Shown one piece after another: positions 10,966-19,909 of a DNA stretch of 64,000 nucleotides. The notes beneath the pieces are model-generated. The model was not told where the DNA came from and made no database searches. It worked only from the letters and a program-made list of their open reading frames with translations. Position numbers and translations under genes: made by a program. The stretch is from the NCBI RefSeq assembly GCF_002073975.1, contig NZ_CP020384.1, positions 1,674,001-1,738,000 of the forward strand, given 5' to 3'. The stretch comes from Rhodovulum sp. MB263. Lineage in GTDB: Bacteria; Pseudomonadota; Alphaproteobacteria; Rhodobacterales; Rhodobacteraceae. The first letter of the stretch is position 1. Each line of letters begins with the position of its first letter.

Positions 10966-10979
10966 TTCCGAATATGGAA
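10966..10979. promoter_or_regulatory. Inverted repeat TTCC-N6-GGAA before the binding-protein gene
   Basis: A short palindrome (TTCC, six bases, GGAA) sits 65 bases upstream of the binding-protein start. The half sites are the same bases as in the palindrome in front of the iclR gene but in the opposite order, and both resemble the GGAA/TTCC content of known IclR-family sites. It may be a second target of the IclR regulator encoded by this operon. Assignment is inference. Confidence 0.4.
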
Positions 10980-10982
10980 CTT

Positions 10983-13900
10983 TCAGCCCGCTGTCGCCTC
11001 GTCCGGTACGGCATCCGCCGTGCGGTATTCCGTCGCGGCAGCCTCGGGAGAGACCAGACCGAGTGCCAGATCGCGGGCCAGAGCGGCCGGTCCACGCGTC
11101 TCGGCCGGGCCGTAGCCCGCGCCGCCCGCCAGTGTCAGTTCGACGATTTCGTCGGTTCCGCTCAGGCTCAGCAGCGCGCCGTGGCCGACATCCTGCAGCA
11201 GCTTTCCGTCCGGGTCGAGCACCCGGCCCGAGGCCTTGCCGCCGGGGCGCCCGCCGAAAAGGCCCGGGACCGGCGTCGCGGTGCCCTCGGGGTGAAGGAG
11301 GACCTGCATCGGCGTGCCATCCGCCTCGCGCTTGCGGAAACGCAGGATCTGGCCCAACCCGCCGCGATGCCGGCCGGGGCCGCCGGTATCGGGGGCGAAG
11401 CGCTTGCAGAGCACCAGGATCGGCGTGCGGCTCTCGATCATCTCGACCGAGGTATTGGCCGCCGAGGTCGGCCAGAGCAGCGCCGAGTGCCCGTCGCCAT
11501 GGGCCGAGGCGCCCTGGCCGCCGCCCAGGAGCAGAAGATCGGAATAGAGATCGCCGCGGGCATCCCTGCCATAGATATGGATCGAGCTCGGCAGCCCGGT
11601 ATGGGCCTGCACGCCGCTTGCGGCGGCATCGGCCATCGCCCGGAAGATGTTGGGCGCGAGATACCAGCCGGTTCGGGTGCGCATGTTGACCGAGGCCGGA
11701 AAGGCGGGGTTCAGCACCGAGCCCTCGGGCGCGGTCACCCGGAACGGCCGGTAGCATCCGGCATTGCCGCGCACGCCCGGCGTCAGCATGCATTTCAGCG
11801 GATAGGTGGCATGGGCGGCGGTGTAGTTCAGCGTCGAATTCAGCCCGCCTTGCGGCAGTTGCGGCGGCGCGCCCTCGAAATCGACCAGCATGGCGTCGCC
11901 CTCGACCGCGATCCGCACCGGAAATTCCAGCGCCTCGCCCTGCGGCGCGCAAATGATGCTGCTGCGATAGTCGCCATCGGGCAGGGCCCGGATCGCCGCG
12001 CGCATGGCGCGTTCCGACAGGCCCTGCACCACCTCGGCCAGCGCCCGGAGGTCGTGCATGCCGTAATCGGCCATGAAGGCATCCAGCCGCTCGGCGCCCA
12101 GCGCATTGGCGGCGACGAAGGAGAAGATGTCGCCCAGCACCTGATCGGGGTTGCGCACGTTCTGCCGGATCAGCTCGATCAGGGTCTCGTTCGGGCGGCC
12201 GCCATCGAACAGCTTCATCGGCGGGATCTGCAGCCCTTCCTCGTAGATCTCGCGGGCCCGAAGCGAATCCCGGGTGCCGCCGATATCCGAGACATGGCCG
12301 ACCGTGCCCATCAGCCCGACCAGCCTGCCGTTGCGGAAGGCGGGCGTGACCAGGGCGATGTCGAAGAGATGCCCGGCGCAGAGCCAGGGATCGTTGGTGA
12401 TCAGCACATCGCCGGGTTTGAGCGTGTCGGCCGGATAGCGCGCCAGAAGCGCCTTGACCGCGCGCGGCAGCGTCAGGTTGAAGACCGGCATCGCGCGGGG
12501 CGAATGGGCCAGCGTCTCGCCCTCGGGGTCGAGCAGCTCGCAGGCGAAATCCTGTGCCTCGGCGATGATCAGCGAAAAGGCGGTGCGGCAGACCGTCAGC
12601 CACATTTCCTCGACGACATTCTCAAGCCGCGCCCACATGATCTCGAGCCCGACCGGATCGGCCTCGATCCGCGCCACCGCTTCGGCGCGGTCCATCGAGG
12701 CCGTCACCAGCGCGGCCGCCGCGGCCGGGCGTGCGACCTCGATATGAAGCGCTCCCCCGGCATCGACGCGGGCGGTGTCCCCGGGGCCGATCAGGGTGGT
12801 CGCCTCGCGCTCCTCGACGATGGCCGGGCCCGCGATGCGGTCTCCGGGGACAAGCGCGTATCGGTCGTAGATCGCGGTCTCGAACCGGCCCTGCTCGAAC
12901 AGGCAGCTGCGGGTGCCCTTGAGGCGGGGCGAGTGGCTGGTCCTCCCGGGCGCGGCGCCCTCGCCATCAATGCCAGGCGTCAGCGCGGGGGCGGGCCCCG
13001 AGACCCGGGCCCGCAGCGCGATCACCTCGATCTCGGCCCCCTCGAAGGGCGGAGCATAACGCGCGGCATAGGCCGCCTCGAAGGCCGCCCGGAGGCGCGG
13101 GCCGTCTTCGGGGCAGAGCCTGCCGTCGGGCAGCGGCACCGAAATCTCGTGCATCTGGCCGCGCAGCCGCATCTCGGCGCTGTGCTCGACAGAGGTCTCC
13201 GTTTCGCCGATCCCGGCCCGGGCCAGATGGGCGCGGCCCTCGGCCTCGATCGCGTCGAGCGTCCGGTTGATTGCCGCCGCATCGATCCACTCGCCGACGG
13301 CAACGCGAAGCGTGCGCGCCGCCTCGAAGGACAGGGGGGCTGCGAGAAATCCCAGTGCCGAGGCCGCGCCCGAGGCGGGCGGCACCACCACACGGGCGAT
13401 CCCGAGCGCGCGGGCCACATCGACCGCATGCGCGGGACCGGCGCCGCCGAATCCGACCATGGCGAAGTCGCGCGGATCGCGGCCGCGCTCGACGATATGC
13501 ACGCGGGCGGCCGCGGCCATGTTCTCGACCACCACCTTGTGGATGCCGAGCGCGGCCTCATCGACGGACAGCCCGAGCGGCGCGGCGATACGGGCCACCG
13601 CCTGTCGCGCGGCCTCGGGCCTGAGCGCCATTCGGCCGCCCAGGAAGAAGCCCGGATCGTAATAGCCCAGCACCAGCGAGGCGTCGGTGACAGTGGGCTC
13701 GGTGCCGCCTAGCCCGTAGCAGGCCGGCCCCGGGTCGGACCCGGCCGAGCGCGGCCCGACCTTCAGCAGCCCGACCTCGTCGATCTCCGCGATCGAGCCG
13801 CCGCCCGCGCCGATCTCGATCATCTCGATCACCGGGGTCCGGATCGGCAGGCCCGAACCGCGGGTAAAGCGGCGCACCCGCGCGGCCTCGATCTCGGGCG

Positions 13901-14831
13901 CGATGGCGGCCTGCCCGTCCTCGATCAGTGCGGCCTTGGCCGTGGTGCCGCCCATGTCGAAGGAGATCATGTCGCTCAGTCCGGCCGCGCGGCCGAAAAG
14001 CCCGGTCGCCAGCGCGCCGCCCGCCGGGCCGCTTTCCAGCAGCCGGATCGGAAAGTCGCGCGCGGTCTCGAGCGGAATGAGCCCGCCGGCCGAATGCATC
14101 AGCCGCAGTGCCCCGGCGAATCCCCGGGCGGCAAGGGCGCTTTCGATCCGGCCCAGATAGCGGTGCATCAGGGGCTGCACATAGGCATTGGCCGCGGCGG
14201 TCGCGGTGCGGCGGTATTCGCCGATCCCCGCCACGACATCCGAGGAGACCGAGACCGCGAGACCGGGGAAAGCGCTACGCAGGATCCCGGCGGCGCGGCG
14301 CTCATGCGCGGGGTTGGCATAGGAATGTAGGAAGGCGATGGCCACCGCCTCGCAGCCCGCGCCGACCAGTTCGGCGCCCGCCCGCTTCAGCGCGGCCTCG
14401 TCAAGGGTCAGCAGGACCCGGCCGGTGGCGTCGATGCGCTCGGGCACCTCGAGCCTCAGGTCGCGCGGGACCAGCGGCTCGGGGAAGGGCAGGAAGAGGT
14501 CGTAGATGTCGTAGCGCTGCTCGGTCCCCATCTCGAGGATGTCGCGGAACCCCTCGGTCGCGATCAGGCCGGTCCGGGCGCCGGTCCGCTCGATCACCGC
14601 ATTGGTGACGAGGGTCGTGCCATGGACGATTTCCGACAGATCGCCGGGGCCGATCCCCTGCATCGCGAGGATCTCGTCAAGACCGGCCAGCGCGGCCTCG
14701 GAGGGGTCCTGCGGCGTCGTCAGGCGCTTGTGCAGGGTCAGGGCGCCGGTGGTGCCGTCATGCAGGACGAAATCGGTGAAGGTGCCGCCGATATCGAAGC
14801 CGAGACGCCATTTTGCCACCGGCGCGCTCAT
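10983..14831 (-). CDS. Fused HyuA-HyuB hydantoinase / 5-oxoprolinase family protein
   Basis: ATP-dependent hydrolase of cyclic amides, 1282 residues, the length of one-chain 5-oxoprolinases. The N-terminal HyuA half shows the actin-like phosphate loop GFDIGGTFTDFVL (residues 10-22), the HGTTLVTNAVIER segment, and the second glycine motif SFDMGGTTAKAALI; the HyuB half begins near residue 725 (DPVGLEIMWARLENVVEEM) and contains the motifs GDVLITNDPW and GHVSDIGG and ends with a glycine-rich GGAGYGP. Members open 5-oxoproline, hydantoins or related rings using ATP. The start overlaps the iclR stop (ATGA), so regulator, enzyme and transporter form one operon. Which ring compound is used cannot be read from the sequence. 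Confidence 0.93.
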   Translation of the reverse strand: MSAPVAKWRLGFDIGGTFTDFVLHDGTTGALTLHKRLTTPQDPSEAALAGLDEILAMQGIGPGDLSEIVHGTTLVTNAVIERTGARTGLIATEGFRDILEMGTEQRYDIYDLFLPFPEPLVPRDLRLEVPERIDATGRVLLTLDEAALKRAGAELVGAGCEAVAIAFLHSYANPAHERRAAGILRSAFPGLAVSVSSDVVAGIGEYRRTATAAANAYVQPLMHRYLGRIESALAARGFAGALRLMHSAGGLIPLETARDFPIRLLESGPAGGALATGLFGRAAGLSDMISFDMGGTTAKAALIEDGQAAIAPEIEAARVRRFTRGSGLPIRTPVIEMIEIGAGGGSIAEIDEVGLLKVGPRSAGSDPGPACYGLGGTEPTVTDASLVLGYYDPGFFLGGRMALRPEAARQAVARIAAPLGLSVDEAALGIHKVVVENMAAAARVHIVERGRDPRDFAMVGFGGAGPAHAVDVARALGIARVVVPPASGAASALGFLAAPLSFEAARTLRVAVGEWIDAAAINRTLDAIEAEGRAHLARAGIGETETSVEHSAEMRLRGQMHEISVPLPDGRLCPEDGPRLRAAFEAAYAARYAPPFEGAEIEVIALRARVSGPAPALTPGIDGEGAAPGRTSHSPRLKGTRSCLFEQGRFETAIYDRYALVPGDRIAGPAIVEEREATTLIGPGDTARVDAGGALHIEVARPAAAAALVTASMDRAEAVARIEADPVGLEIMWARLENVVEEMWLTVCRTAFSLIIAEAQDFACELLDPEGETLAHSPRAMPVFNLTLPRAVKALLARYPADTLKPGDVLITNDPWLCAGHLFDIALVTPAFRNGRLVGLMGTVGHVSDIGGTRDSLRAREIYEEGLQIPPMKLFDGGRPNETLIELIRQNVRNPDQVLGDIFSFVAANALGAERLDAFMADYGMHDLRALAEVVQGLSERAMRAAIRALPDGDYRSSIICAPQGEALEFPVRIAVEGDAMLVDFEGAPPQLPQGGLNSTLNYTAAHATYPLKCMLTPGVRGNAGCYRPFRVTAPEGSVLNPAFPASVNMRTRTGWYLAPNIFRAMADAAASGVQAHTGLPSSIHIYGRDARGDLYSDLLLLGGGQGASAHGDGHSALLWPTSAANTSVEMIESRTPILVLCKRFAPDTGGPGRHRGGLGQILRFRKREADGTPMQVLLHPEGTATPVPGLFGGRPGGKASGRVLDPDGKLLQDVGHGALLSLSGTDEIVELTLAGGAGYGPAETRGPAALARDLALGLVSPEAAATEYRTADAVPDEATAG

Positions 14832-15580
14832 GCCGGGGCCCGGTCCCTTTCGGCGTGGCAGATCAGCGAATCCCCCAGCGCCTCGGCAATGCCGCCGGCC
14901 CCCTCGACCAGCGTGCCGATCATGTCGTCGCGTTCGCTGTCCGAGACGAGGTTGTGCGGATAGACCAGACAGAGGCTGACCGCCTCTCCGGTGACCGGGT
15001 CGCCCACCGCCACCGCGAGCCCGTCGACCCCGGGCATCGTCTGCTGCGACACGAAGGCATAGCCCTGCTTGCGGACAGGGTCGAGATCGCGCGACAGCCG
15101 GTCGGCGGCGAGCCGGTCGCCGTAAAGCCGCGCGAGTTCCTCGTCGGAGAGCCGCGCCAGCAGGCTGCGACCGGTGGCAGAGCGTTCGGCAGGCAGGCTG
15201 CGGCCGGTCGCAGAGCCGACGCGCAGCGCGTTGGTGCCCTCGAAATCGGCCACCGCCATCACGTTGCGGCCATCGCGGATCGAGACATAGCCGGTATGGC
15301 CGAATTGCTGGCTGGCCTCGTGGACCACCGCGCGGGCGCGGCCGAAGACGCTTGAGGAATAGCGGTAGGCGGCGGCGATGTTCAGCATCATCCGCCCGGG
15401 CCGGTGGCGGCGGGTGCCGCCGATCTCTTCCAGCATGCCGGTTTCGCGCATGGTCTTCAGCAGCCGCGAGGCCGAGGCTTTCGGCAGCCCCAGACGCTCG
15501 GACACTTCGGACACCGTCAGATCCGTACAGTCGTTACCGAAACAGCGCAGCACATGGGCTGCATTCTCGAGAATGGTCAT
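14828..15580 (-). CDS. IclR-family transcriptional regulator
   Basis: Regulator of 250 residues: N-terminal winged helix-turn-helix (residues about 1-65; TVSEVSERLGLPKASASRLLKTM is the helix-turn-helix area) and a C-terminal IclR effector domain (about 75-245) with the typical LPAERSATGRSLLA segment. I start at the ATG at 15580 (MTILENAAHVLRCFG); the much longer open frame upstream has no domain content. It is the first gene of the minus-strand operon and overlaps the hydantoinase start by 4 bases, so it most likely controls the ring-opening enzyme, the transporter and itself. A palindrome 17 bases upstream is a probable operator. Confidence 0.92.
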   Translation of the reverse strand: MTILENAAHVLRCFGNDCTDLTVSEVSERLGLPKASASRLLKTMRETGMLEEIGGTRRHRPGRMMLNIAAAYRYSSSVFGRARAVVHEASQQFGHTGYVSIRDGRNVMAVADFEGTNALRVGSATGRSLPAERSATGRSLLARLSDEELARLYGDRLAADRLSRDLDPVRKQGYAFVSQQTMPGVDGLAVAVGDPVTGEAVSLCLVYPHNLVSDSERDDMIGTLVEGAGGIAEALGDSLICHAERDRAPA

Positions 15581-16013
15581 CACAGCGTTCCAAAACACGG
15601 AAAAACGGTTCCGTTTCCCGCAACAATTGCCGCTGCCCCGGCGCCGCGTCAATCGTAAACGGAACGTCAGAGCGGGCGGGGCCTGCCGGTCGCGGCGCTT
15701 GTCCGGCGATCCGGGGGGGCTGGAAGCCTTCCCGCGACGGGGCCGAAGGCGCGTCGTCCGCATGGTCGCGACGCGGTTTCGGGACGCCGCCCGGGCGCGT
15801 GCAGAGCCGGGCGAGGGACCCGGCCACCGGGCGGCACCGCGCATGTCCTGCCCTGCCGGCCCATCGCCAGGCCGGGTTCCGGAAAGGTCTCTGGAAAGGG
15901 CCCGGCCTGCGATTGCACTCGGGCCCGAAGCGCGGCATGGTGCCGCTCCGGCAGGGCGGCCCCGGCGGCAAGGCCCGCGCGACGGCCGGAACGACAGCAA
16001 AACGGATAGCCCG
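15581..16013. other. Intergenic region between iclR and lysine 2,3-aminomutase
   Basis: 433 bases separating two divergent genes. Apart from the operator-like palindromes at its left end I see no conserved gene; open frames crossing it are non-conserved extensions. Promoters for both genes should lie here, but I cannot place a convincing -35/-10 pair. Confidence 0.6.
15597..15614. promoter_or_regulatory. Probable IclR operator, inverted repeat ACGGAA-N6-TTCCGT
   Basis: Perfect 6-bp arms (ACGGAA and TTCCGT) separated by six bases, lying 17-34 bases upstream of the iclR start codon in a locally A-rich stretch. Immediately beside it is a further TTCC/GGAA pair (15586-15602), so the site may hold two dimers. 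IclR-family proteins typically bind such sites and regulate their own genes. Position and symmetry are seen; the binding partner is inferred. Confidence 0.55.
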
Positions 16014-17276
16014 ATGGATGAGACCCACGCCCCCGATGCGACCCCCTCGCGCAACGGCACGGCGCAACCGACTGCCCTGCCTTCTGCCCGGCCGGCCGGG
16101 GCGGCAAGACGGCGCGCGGCCTTTCCTTCCAGCCCCGAGGCGCGGGCGTTCCGGCGCCGGTTCTTTCCCGAGGCCAGTGCCGCGGACTGGTCCGACTGGC
16201 GCTGGCAGCTGCGCGCGCGGATCCGCTCGCTCGACGGGCTCGCGCAGGTGTTCCGTCTGTCAGAGGACGAGCGCGCGGCGGTCGCCCGGCGCCAGAGCGG
16301 GCTGCCGGTCGGCATCACTCCCTATTACGCCTCGCTGATGGGGCGCGACGATCCGGCCGAGCCCTTGCGCCGGACCCATATTCCGGTCGGGCAGGAATAT
16401 CTGCGCCTGCCGGGCGAATCCGACGACCCGCTTGGCGAGACCCCCGACAGCAAGGTGCCGGGGCTGGTGCATCGCTATCCCGACCGGGTGCTGTTTCTGG
16501 CCACCGGCACCTGCTCGACCTATTGCCGCTATTGCACGCGCTCGCGGATGGTCGGCCAGCCCGGCGGCGAGGAGGGGATCTCGGCCCGCAACTGGGAGCG
16601 CGCCTTCGCCTATATCGCGGCCCATCCCCGGATCCGCGACGTTCTGGTCTCGGGCGGCGATCCGCTGACCCTGTCCGATGACAAGCTCGATTATCTTCTC
16701 GGCCGCCTGCGCGCCATTCCGCATGTCGAGTTCATCCGGATCGGGACCAAGGTGCCCTTGGTGCTGCCGATGCGGATCACCGGGGCGCTGACGCGGATGC
16801 TGCGGAAGCACCACCCGCTGTGGATGTCGCTGCATTGCACCCACCCGGCCGAGCTGGCACCCGAGGCGACCGAGGCGCTGACGCGGCTTGCCGATGCGGG
16901 CATTCCGCTCGGGGCGCAGACCGTGCTGCTCAGGGGCATCAACGACACGGTCGAGACCATGCGCACGCTTTGCCGCGGGCTTCTGAAGCGGCGGGTCCGG
17001 CCCTATTACCTGCTGCAATGCGACCCGATCACCGGGTCGGGCCAGTTCCGCACGCCGATCGAGACGGGGCTGGACCTCATCGACGGGCTGCGCGGCCATC
17101 TGACCGGCTATGCGGTGCCACAGTACATCATCGACGCGCCGGGGGGCGGCGGCAAGGTGGCGCTGGTGCCCGACCATATCGAGGGGCGCGAGGGCGACGA
17201 TCTGCTGCTGCGCAACTTCGAGGGCCGGATCTACCGCTATCCCGATCCGGGCGGGCGGATCGGCGCGCGCGACTGA
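16014..17276 (+). CDS. kamA: Lysine 2,3-aminomutase family radical SAM/PLP enzyme
   Basis: Radical-SAM aminomutase of 420 residues, the normal length of KamA, converting L-lysine to L-beta-lysine. The [4Fe-4S] cluster motif CSTYCRYC is present (about residues 167-174), followed by VSGGDPLTLSD, and the PLP-binding glycine-lysine motif PGGGGKVAL lies near the C-terminus. The start chosen is the ATG at 16014 (MDETHAPDAT); the open frame further upstream is antisense to iclR and non-conserved. The first 40 residues are low-complexity. No acetyltransferase (AblB) for making N-acetyl-beta-lysine, and no lysine-fermentation genes, lie next to it. The related EpmB would be about 340 residues, so KamA is the better match. 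Function in this organism is open. Confidence 0.9.
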   Translation: MDETHAPDATPSRNGTAQPTALPSARPAGAARRRAAFPSSPEARAFRRRFFPEASAADWSDWRWQLRARIRSLDGLAQVFRLSEDERAAVARRQSGLPVGITPYYASLMGRDDPAEPLRRTHIPVGQEYLRLPGESDDPLGETPDSKVPGLVHRYPDRVLFLATGTCSTYCRYCTRSRMVGQPGGEEGISARNWERAFAYIAAHPRIRDVLVSGGDPLTLSDDKLDYLLGRLRAIPHVEFIRIGTKVPLVLPMRITGALTRMLRKHHPLWMSLHCTHPAELAPEATEALTRLADAGIPLGAQTVLLRGINDTVETMRTLCRGLLKRRVRPYYLLQCDPITGSGQFRTPIETGLDLIDGLRGHLTGYAVPQYIIDAPGGGGKVALVPDHIEGREGDDLLLRNFEGRIYRYPDPGGRIGARD

Positions 17277-17777
17277 GATGCCGTTTCCGGCAGCCCGGTC
17301 CGGAACTTCTTGCACAAATTGTAATTTTCTTCGATTTTAAACGGGCTAAGTCGTATTTTCGCTTGATTTTAAGGAACGACCCGTTGCGCGCTGGGGGCGC
17401 CAGGGGTGACGTTCAATTCATTTATCTGCGGCGCTGGAAAATCCGGCGTCGATCGGCCGGAAACGGACGTGAAGGGGGAAAAATGGAAAGAAGGGACGCC
17501 ATCGAGGGCGGCGGTGCCTTTGGCCGTTGCGATTTCGATCCGACGCGGGGACGCGACAGGGCGGTTGCGCGGGCAGCCCATGCAAGACGGGTCCGGCGCC
17601 GGGCCGGGTCGGCGGCATCGCGCCGTCGGCGCGGGCCGGATCACGGGCCCGCCGGCCTGACCGCGGCCTGGCCGTCTCTGTCAGGCCCGAACGATTGCTC
17701 GGCCGCGCCCGGGTTCGACCGCAACAGAGGCCTGCGCGCCCGGGCCCCACGCCCGTTCCGGCCGGGAGTGTCCGCAG
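17277..17777. other. Intergenic region with an A+T-rich island
   Basis: 501 bases without a convincing gene. At 17310-17380 the DNA turns A+T-rich and carries the octamer GATTTTAA twice (17333-17340 and 17365-17372), 32 bases apart, i.e. on the same helix face. This could be a promoter or regulator site for the oxidoreductase gene downstream, although it lies 400 bases from that start. Nothing else recognisable. Confidence 0.5.
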
Positions 17778-19133
17778 ATGCATGAGGCGGATCTGGCGGT
17801 GGTCGGGGCGGGGCCGGCCGGGATGGCCGCTGCGGGTGAGGCGGCGCAGGCCGGGCTGCGGGTCGCGCTGTTCGATGCGCAGACGAGGCCGGGCGGGCTG
17901 GTCTATCGCGATATATACCATGAAGAGCAGGAGTGGGAGGCCGCGCTGGATGCTGCCGCGCTCGAGGGGCGCAGTCTGATTGCCGGGCTCGACCAGCCCG
18001 GGATCAAGCTTATCGGCGGCGCCGAGGTCTTGTCCGTCGAGCCGGGCTTTCGGCTGACCTACCGGCAGGACGCGGTGGCGCGGACGCTGCGGGCCCGTCG
18101 GGTGCTGCTGGCGACAGGCGGGCACGAGCGTCCGATGCCGGTGCCGGGCTGGACCCTGTCGGGGGTATTGACCGTCGGGGCCGGGCAGATCCTGCTGAAA
18201 GAGGCCGGGTTGCTGCCGCGGCGTGCGGTGCTGCTGGGCACCGGGCCGCTGCTCTATCTGTTTGTGGTGCAGATGCTGCACGCCGGGGTGACGCCGACGG
18301 CGCTGATCGACACCCAGACACGGGGCGATCTGGCCCGGGCGATGTGTCATCTGGGCGGTGTCTTCGGCGGCTGGCCCCATCTTTCCGAAGGCTGGCGCAT
18401 GCTGCGGATGCTGCGTCGGGCGGGGGTGCCGCGCATCACCGCGGCGCATGATGTCGTCATCGAGGGCGAAGAGCGGGCCGAGGCGGTGCGGTTCCAGCGT
18501 CGCGGCGCGCAGCACCGGCTGCCTTGCGATGCGGTTTTTCTGCATCACGGGGTAGAGCCCAACCTGCAGGTCTCCTGTGCGCTGGGGCTGGCCCATCGCT
18601 GGATGCCGCGTGAGCATTGTTTCACCCCGGTCTGCGATATCTGGGGCGAGGCGGTGGCGACCGAAGCCGGGCTCGCGGGGGTCTTCGTCGCGGGCGACGG
18701 CGCCGGCATCGTCGGCGCCCGGGCGGCCGGATTGCAGGGGCGGCTCGCGGCGCTCCGGGTCGCCGAGAGTCTCGGTCGGCTCGACACCGGCGCACGCGAT
18801 GCGCTGGCCGCGCCGCTGCGGCGCCAGTTGCGGCGCGCGCTGGCGGTCCGGCCGTTCCTGGGCGCCGCTTATCCGCCATTCGCCGAGGCGTGCGGCCATG
18901 AGCGCGACGCGACCGACCCAGCCCTCGGCCCGGCCCTCTCGCGTCCTCCCCTCGGGATGGTTCTGCCCGGCGGCGTCCCGGGAGGTCTGGCCGAATTGGC
19001 CGGGAGTGGGGGCGAGGCCGTCGCCAATGGGGCAGGGGCGCTGTCCCCGGGGGCACTGGGCGATGGCTCCCCGGATGCGCCCGAAGCGGAGAAAATCGCA
19101 ACCGGCCCGACCTGTCACGCAGGCGGGTCCTGA
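17778..19133 (+). CDS. FAD-dependent oxidoreductase of the HcnB/OoxA type, lacking the cysteine domain
   Basis: Flavoprotein of 451 residues related to the alpha subunits of opine oxidase, hydrogen cyanide synthase HcnB and sarcosine oxidase. It has the FAD-binding VVGAGPAGMAAAG at residues 8-20, the LATGGHERPMPVPGW motif near residue 115, a second nucleotide fold LLGTGPLLYLF and the flavin motif VFVAGDGAGIVGARAA near residue 310. In the family a bacterioferritin-associated-ferredoxin-like [2Fe-2S] domain with a CxC motif follows the RPFL segment; here the chain after RPFLGAAY becomes a glycine/alanine/proline-rich tail of about 75 residues without that motif. No beta-subunit partner gene is adjacent. 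It may be a stand-alone derivative or a decaying gene. A GGGAG ribosome site precedes the ATG. Confidence 0.8.
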   Translation: MHEADLAVVGAGPAGMAAAGEAAQAGLRVALFDAQTRPGGLVYRDIYHEEQEWEAALDAAALEGRSLIAGLDQPGIKLIGGAEVLSVEPGFRLTYRQDAVARTLRARRVLLATGGHERPMPVPGWTLSGVLTVGAGQILLKEAGLLPRRAVLLGTGPLLYLFVVQMLHAGVTPTALIDTQTRGDLARAMCHLGGVFGGWPHLSEGWRMLRMLRRAGVPRITAAHDVVIEGEERAEAVRFQRRGAQHRLPCDAVFLHHGVEPNLQVSCALGLAHRWMPREHCFTPVCDIWGEAVATEAGLAGVFVAGDGAGIVGARAAGLQGRLAALRVAESLGRLDTGARDALAAPLRRQLRRALAVRPFLGAAYPPFAEACGHERDATDPALGPALSRPPLGMVLPGGVPGGLAELAGSGGEAVANGAGALSPGALGDGSPDAPEAEKIATGPTCHAGGS

Positions 19134-19909
19134 GCCCGTTCCCCTCGCGAGGAAACTTGGCCCGGACGGTGCGACAGAGGCCGTCCGGGCGCCGATGATC
19201 GCAGGAGGCGGCAATCAGTGCGTAAAGGTCGGGGCCCGGACGCGGCCGCCGGAAGGGCATCGGTTCCCGGGTTTAGGGCGGGCACGCGCATCCCGGACTG
19301 GCGGTACGGCCAGCACGTTGCCCGCAGGTCGGTGAAGCGGACCGGCCGCCGGCAGGCTGGCGGCCAAGACGGAGGCCTCCCTTCTCGGGGGCCGTTTCCC
19401 CGACGGATTTCGGGCCATTTCCCGGGGCTGAGCCAGGCCGGCATCCGCGATCGAGGGAGGTTGCCTCCGGGCCGGATGCGGGATCGGAACGGGCAGTTTT
19501 TTCGGCGCTTCACTCCGGCCACGTGCACCGTCAAGGCAGTCCCCCAGCCGGCCGCCGCAAGATTCCGGCCCTGCCGGATTGTTCTGGGATATCACGATTT
19601 TTCTTTGCAGATCATCAGGATGATGACGGATCTTTCCGCCGTGCATCGATTTTCTGGTCCAGAGGAAGCGGTCCGGATCGTTTTCGCGCCGCCTGCCAGG
19701 GATTGGTCCGTATGGCGCGCAGCGGGCTGCAATGGCGGGCCCTCGCAGCCGTCCTCAAGTCGCGACAGGGGCGCTTGTAACATCCTTGACCCTCACAGAG
19801 GTCGCGTGCGCCGGATTAGGGTTTCTCGATCTGACGATACGGCCCGGCCAGGCCGCTGCCGGGTTCCGACTTGACCCCTGTCTCCGGAATGCTAGTGAAG
19901 ACGCAGGTC
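19134..19909. other. Gene-poor region upstream of tRNA
   Basis: 776 bases with only short, low-complexity open frames on both strands and a mildly A+T-richer patch at 19590-19690. I see no domain-bearing gene. Its right end holds the tRNA promoter. Together with the integrase relic downstream it may be scar tissue of an old insertion. Confidence 0.55.
19871..19898 (+). promoter_or_regulatory. Probable sigma70-type promoter of the CAU tRNA gene
   Basis: TTGACC (19871-19876) and TAGTGA (19893-19898) are separated by 16 bases and lie directly upstream of the tRNA gene, with a short G/C-containing stretch between -10 and the tRNA 5' end, as expected for a stable-RNA promoter. Confidence 0.5.

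Noticed and set aside
15160-15215. Duplicated SATGRSL peptide in the IclR effector domain, suggesting a tandem duplication
   Set aside because: The second copy is the normal family motif and the first partly matches the usual flanking residues, so a slippage duplication is not needed to explain it.
15378-16013. In-frame extension upstream of the lysine 2,3-aminomutase
   Set aside because: It overlaps iclR antisense and gives a low-complexity Arg/Pro-rich leader; the start at 16014 yields the family length.
17418-19214. Long minus-strand frame of about 600 codons opposite the FAD oxidoreductase
   Set aside because: It is antisense to a gene with clear flavoprotein motifs, has no recognisable domain and is Arg/Pro/Gln-rich, the usual product of reading high G+C coding DNA on the wrong strand.
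19523-19783. Frame containing RSGLQWRAL, reminiscent of the N-terminus of IS5-type transposases
   Set aside because: The similarity is limited to a few residues and no further transposase motif, inverted repeat or target duplication is visible.
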